Source of the DNA: SZUA-430 sp964483585
GTDB taxonomy: Bacteria > Pseudomonadota > Alphaproteobacteria > Micropepsales > Micropepsaceae
Direction: 5' to 3'
DNA length: 64,000 nucleotides
Assembly: GCA_964483585.1 (NCBI GenBank)
Contig: CAZABH010000003.1
Span: forward strand, 62,001 to 126,000
The notes beneath the pieces were generated by a model. That model worked only from the letters and a program-made list of their open reading frames with translations, was not told where the DNA came from and did not search any database. Within the stretch, counting starts at the first letter, position 1. The number at the start of each line of letters is the position of its first letter. The position numbers and the translations under genes were made by a program. Shown one piece after another: positions 60,700 to 64,000 of the stretch.

Positions 60700-61953
60700 T
60701 CAAGGCCCGTCCACACGCGAGCGCGCCTGCAGGACCCACATGCACGTCGCCGCAACCACGCACAGGATACCGCCTGCGGAAAGTGTCAGCGGCGCACCGA
60801 CCTCATGGGAAATCCAACCGGCCAGAAGGGAACTGATAGGAACGATGCCGATGAAGGACATCACGTAATAGGCCATGACGCGCCCACGCATCGTGTCGGC
60901 CACGATGCCCTGGATCAGTGTGTTCGTCGCAACGCCCATGGACATCATGCCGAACCCGGCTGGTACCAGCAGCAACAGCGAGAGCCAGATCATCTCCGAC
61001 AGCGCGAATGCCGCAAGCGCGCCGCCGAACAAGGCGGACGCCAGGCATGGCACAAGCCTCATGTGTGACGACGATATCCGCGATGTCACCACGGCTCCCG
61101 CAAGCGCGCCAGCTCCCACTGCAGACATCATGTACCCAAGCAGGTCCGAACTGCCATGAAGTACGTCACGTGCGAACACCGGCATCAGCGTCAGGTAGGA
61201 AGTGCCGAACAGGCTCGACAGCGCAAGCAGCAGCAACATCGAGCGTATGCCCGGATGGGTCGTGACATATTCGAAGCCGGCCTTGAGGTCGCTCAAGGGA
61301 TGACTGGGTTCGCGAACGGGCTGCGGTTCGACGTCGACCATTGCAAGGCTGACAATGACGGCGACGTAGGACGCGGCATTGAGCGCAACGCACCACCCCT
61401 CGCCGATGACGGCCACCAGGACGCCCGCAATGGCTGGCCCCACGAGCCGTGCCGCGTTGAACATGATGGAATTGAGCGCAATGGCTCTGGGAAGGTCCGC
61501 CCGTCCGACCAGCTCAACCGTGAAGGACTGCCGCGTGGGCACATCGAAGGCATTGGCAATTCCGGACAGGAAGGCGATGAGAATGATGTGCCAGACCTCG
61601 ATGGCACCGGAAATTGCAAGGCCTGCGAACACAAGGGCGCAGGCCATCATGGCCGCCTGCGTGAAAAAGAGGATCCGCCGCCGCGGGAGACGGTCAGCCA
61701 GCACACCTGCAAAGGGCGTGACAAGCAGCATGGGGATCTGCCCGGCAAAGCCTGCGAGGCCCAGCAGCAGGGGCGAATCCGTCAGCCGATAGACAAGCCA
61801 GGCTTGCGCAATCGACTGCATCCAGAAGCCGACAAGCGAGATCAGCTGCCCGACGAAATAGAGCCGGTAATTGCGATGCCGCAACGGCCCGCGCAAGCCG
61901 CTCGGGCGCGCTGCCTGTTCGTCAGGATCGGCAATGGGATGGGGTTCGCTCAA
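60700..61953 (-). CDS. MFS transporter, EntS/DHA3-like exporter
   Basis: A 417-residue inner-membrane protein with 12 hydrophobic helices. The segments HRNYRLYFVGQLISLVGFWMQSIAQAWLVYRLTDSPLLLGL and LPRRRILFFTQ match the EntS/MacB-associated drug:H+ antiporter DHA3 group. It starts with TTG at 61953. Substrate not predictable. Confidence 0.85.
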   Translation of the reverse strand: MSEPHPIADPDEQAARPSGLRGPLRHRNYRLYFVGQLISLVGFWMQSIAQAWLVYRLTDSPLLLGLAGFAGQIPMLLVTPFAGVLADRLPRRRILFFTQAAMMACALVFAGLAISGAIEVWHIILIAFLSGIANAFDVPTRQSFTVELVGRADLPRAIALNSIMFNAARLVGPAIAGVLVAVIGEGWCVALNAASYVAVIVSLAMVDVEPQPVREPSHPLSDLKAGFEYVTTHPGIRSMLLLLALSSLFGTSYLTLMPVFARDVLHGSSDLLGYMMSAVGAGALAGAVVTSRISSSHMRLVPCLASALFGGALAAFALSEMIWLSLLLLVPAGFGMMSMGVATNTLIQGIVADTMRGRVMAYYVMSFIGIVPISSLLAGWISHEVGAPLTLSAGGILCVVAATCMWVLQARSRVDGP

Positions 61954-61991
61954 GACCGTCGCAGATTAAGGCCCCGAGATTGAATGAAAAG

Positions 61992-62019
61992 GGGCGCCGG
62001 CGTCGCACGCCAGGCGCCC
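61992..62019 (-). terminator. mscL: Terminator after mscL
   Basis: Minus strand GGGCGCC ... GGCGCCC with an inner GGCGT/ACGCC stem, followed by CTTTTCATT. It lies 18 bases after the mscL stop and before the MFS gene. Confidence 0.75.
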
Positions 62020-62036
62020 ACTCAGGAAGCGAAAAG

Positions 62037-62450
62037 CTAGCGCTTGGACAACAGGTCCCGGATCTCGCTCAGCAGCTTCACCTCTGCGGACGGCTCGGGC
62101 GGAACGGCCGGCGCTGGCACTGGTTGGCGCTTCAGCTTGTTCATGCCCTTGACCACCAGGAACAGGACAAACGCGATGATGAGGAAGTTGATCATGACGG
62201 TCACGAACTTGCCCCACGCAAGCACGGCACCCTGCTTGCGTGCCTCGTCCAGCACGGTCGCCGTCACACCCTCGTTCAGGCCGATGAAGTAGTTCGAAAA
62301 GTCGACACTGCCCAGCGCACCGATCATCGGCATGATCATGTCCCCAACCATGGAGTCTACGATCTTGCCGAACGCAGCACCGATGATGACACCGATAGCA
62401 AGGTCAACAACGTTGCCCTTGAGTGCAAATTCCCTGAATTCCTTGAGCAT
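62037..62450 (-). CDS. mscL: Large-conductance mechanosensitive channel
   Basis: Inner-membrane pressure valve against hypo-osmotic shock. At 137 residues it starts MLKEFREFALKGNVVDLAIGVIIGAAFGKIVDSMVGD, the diagnostic first helix. The second helix is at about 70-95, and the C-terminal bundle ends VKLLSEIRDLLSKR. The ATG at 62450 was chosen over the longer open frame. Confidence 0.97.
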   Translation of the reverse strand: MLKEFREFALKGNVVDLAIGVIIGAAFGKIVDSMVGDMIMPMIGALGSVDFSNYFIGLNEGVTATVLDEARKQGAVLAWGKFVTVMINFLIIAFVLFLVVKGMNKLKRQPVPAPAVPPEPSAEVKLLSEIRDLLSKR

Positions 62451-62659
62451 GACGGATCCCCGTTTTGGAATGTTCTGTCCGGCCAACGACGCGAAGCACC
62501 GGGTGGCAACACGTACCATGCAAGGCACAACTGGAGCAAAATGGAGCAACGCAGGCGCGGCATGACCACCCGTCTGCAGGAAACGCAGCGCCACCCTGCG
62601 ACCGGATCTCCACCTGCGCCGCCTTGCGACCGCCCGCCGGTGGCTGCTAAACCTTAGTC

Positions 62660-63247
62660 ATGAGCTCCAAGGATTGGATAGGCTATCCTCGCCTCGTGGA
62701 CAGCGCGCAGCGCGAGATGGATCGCGCGCAGCGAGGCATCGTGCGCGAGGCGCTGAAGCACGTGGCCAAGGGCGGCGTGATGGGCAACCATCACTTCTAC
62801 ATCACCTTCGACACCCGCGACCCGGGCGTCGTGTTGTCGGATGCCATGAAGGACCGCTTCCCCGAACTGATAACGATTGTCCTCCAGAACCAGTTCTGGA
62901 ACCTGAAAGTCGAAGACGACGCATTCGAGGTCGGGCTCAGTTTCAATAAGGTTCCGGAAATGCTGCGGGTGCCCTTCGGTGCGATCCGCCAGTTTGCCGA
63001 CCCCTCCCAGCAGTTTGGCCTTCAGTTCTCGGCACCACCCGGCACCGAGGCAACGCCCCCGCTCCGGACACAGGAACCGTCACCGCAGCCCCAGGCGCCA
63101 GAGCCGCCACAGGCCGCACCAGCCGAACCCAAGGCTGCCGATGCGACCAACCAGGCCGCTGAGCAAGCGCCCGGCACCGACGAGCCGCCACCCGCGCCCT
63201 CATCCGGCCCCACCGTTGTCAGCCTCGACAAGTTCCGCAAGAAATAG
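62660..63247 (+). CDS. sspB: ClpXP adaptor SspB (alpha type)
   Basis: Adaptor delivering tmRNA-tagged substrates to ClpXP. The core (about 30-130: GGVMGNHHFYITFDTRDPGVVLSDAM, ITIVLQNQFWNLKVEDDAFEVGLSFN) is followed by a Pro/Ala-rich flexible linker. The C-terminal motif VVSLDKFRKK (186-195) matches the ClpX-binding tail. ssrA is 2.4 kb away. At 195 residues it is typical of alpha-SspB. Confidence 0.93.
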   Translation: MSSKDWIGYPRLVDSAQREMDRAQRGIVREALKHVAKGGVMGNHHFYITFDTRDPGVVLSDAMKDRFPELITIVLQNQFWNLKVEDDAFEVGLSFNKVPEMLRVPFGAIRQFADPSQQFGLQFSAPPGTEATPPLRTQEPSPQPQAPEPPQAAPAEPKAADATNQAAEQAPGTDEPPPAPSSGPTVVSLDKFRKK

Positions 63248-63270
63248 TCTCTCAGTCGACAAGAAGCCCC

Positions 63271-64000
63271 ATGACCAAGACACGCACCGAAACTGATACC
63301 TTTGGCCCCATCCAGGTCCCGGCAGATCGCTACTGGGGAGCCCAGACCCAGCGTTCGATCGAGAATTTCAGGATCAGCGGCGAGCGCATGCCCATCGCCC
63401 TCGTCCACGCCTTCGGCATCGTCAAGAAGGCCGCAGCACTGACCAACATGGGGCTCAAGGACCTCGACCCGAAGATCGGCGATGCCATCTGCAAGGCTGC
63501 CGACGAGGTGATCGACGGCAAGCTTGACGATCATTTTCCGCTCGTTGTCTGGCAGACCGGATCGGGCACGCAGACCAACATGAATGCGAACGAGGTCATC
63601 TCCAATCGCGCCATCGAGATGCTGGGCGGAGAGATGGGCTCGAAGAAGCCAGTCCACCCCAACGACCACGTCAATCGAGGACAGTCCTCGAATGACAGCT
63701 TCCCGACCGCCATGCACATCGCGGCCGTGCTCGAGATCCATCGCCGACTGATGCCGGGCTTGCGCCGTCTGCACGGCGCGCTGGCAAGCAAAGCACACGA
63801 CTTCGCGTCAATTATCAAGATCGGTCGGACGCACCTTCAGGATGCAACCCCCATCACATTGGGCCAGGAGTTCTCTGGCTATGCCCGCCAGGTCGAGCTG
63901 GGCATCGAGCGCGTGGTGACCGCCCTTCCGCGTCTCTACCCGCTCGCCCAAGGCGGAACGGCAGTAGGCACGGGCTTGAACGCACCGGTGGGCTTTGCCG
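63271..64000 (+). CDS. fumC: Fumarate hydratase class II (partial, 3' end outside window)
   Basis: Fe-independent fumarase of the TCA cycle. The visible 243 residues start MTKTRTETDTFGPIQVPADRYWGAQTQRSIENF. They include VWQTGSGTQTNMNANEVISNRA, HPNDHVNRGQSSNDSFPTAMHIA and GRTHLQDATPITLGQEFSGY. The C-terminal signature GSSxMPxKxN lies beyond the window. It starts 23 bases after sspB. Confidence 0.97.
   Translation, partial: MTKTRTETDTFGPIQVPADRYWGAQTQRSIENFRISGERMPIALVHAFGIVKKAAALTNMGLKDLDPKIGDAICKAADEVIDGKLDDHFPLVVWQTGSGTQTNMNANEVISNRAIEMLGGEMGSKKPVHPNDHVNRGQSSNDSFPTAMHIAAVLEIHRRLMPGLRRLHGALASKAHDFASIIKIGRTHLQDATPITLGQEFSGYARQVELGIERVVTALPRLYPLAQGGTAVGTGLNAPVGFA

Noticed and set aside
61156..61983. 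275-codon plus-strand frame opposite the MFS transporter
   Set aside because: Charged low-complexity mirror of a clear 12-helix transporter gene.
1..64000. CRISPR arrays, insertion sequences, prophage, integrases, rRNA or tRNA genes
   Set aside because: No regularly spaced repeats, transposase or phage genes, or cloverleaf-like sequences were recognised anywhere in the window.

Overview
The window is core chromosome of a GC-rich, motile alphaproteobacterium. Five features point there: a circularly permuted two-piece ssrA (tmRNA) gene, an alpha-type SspB with a C-terminal ClpX-binding tail, FliX, a Usg-family protein, and a NadQ-type NAD regulator beside nadABC. I see a Rhodospirillales-like lineage as plausible but cannot fix the genus. 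There is no rRNA, tRNA, CRISPR array, insertion sequence or prophage.

Layout. 1-4.4 kb (minus): rod-shape cluster mreB-mreC-mreD-mrdA, with mrdA running off the left edge. 4.4-6.2 kb (minus): leuA behind a candidate Leu-rich leader peptide and competing hairpins. 6.5-8.8 kb (plus): membrane-fused spermidine-synthase-like protein. 8.8-13.7 kb (minus): purT, ilvC, ilvN and ilvB, the last behind a clear attenuator (16-aa Val/Leu leader, antiterminator, terminator). 13.7-14.3 kb: a VapBC-type toxin-antitoxin pair. 14.3-18.2 kb: miaA, serB, a YegD-type Hsp70 and a small membrane protein coupled to an XRE regulator. 18.2-23.5 kb: mixed housekeeping genes (NMO flavoenzyme, LysE exporter, AcuI reductase, usg, ygfZ, tag). 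23.6-25.8 kb (minus): the queuosine precursor operon queC-queE-queD-queF. 25.9-29.3 kb: a KAS-III-like enzyme, a quinone-reductase-like MDR protein, an unknown protein, and a tandem universal stress protein behind an FNR/FixK box. 29.4-36.3 kb: HD hydrolase, dual-specificity-type phosphatase, nadQ, then nadA-nadB-nadC behind a promoter with two palindromic operators.

36.3-51.7 kb is a flagellar region. The minus-strand operon fliL-fliM-DUF6468-motE ends in a 1154-aa exported protein with AMIN-like modules and a helical-repeat tail, which has its own CtrA box. Plus-strand flgF-flgG-flgA-flgH and flgI-flgJ-flgN-like units each follow a sigma-54-type promoter. fliX and dksA lie between them, and an 869-aa protein fusing a beta-propeller to flagellar-hook-like domains closes the region. 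51.7-55.2 kb: hflK-hflC and a DegP/DegQ protease. 55.4-59.8 kb: apbC, a small exported protein, and the tightly overlapping unit thyA-GNAT-folA-SMP30. 59.9-64 kb: ssrA, an unknown protein, an MFS exporter, mscL, sspB and the 5' part of fumC.

The most noteworthy items are the two large uncharacterised flagellar-region proteins, the leuA leader, the NadQ operators with an upstream HD/phosphatase/nadQ unit, and the short proteolysis tag of the permuted tmRNA close to sspB.
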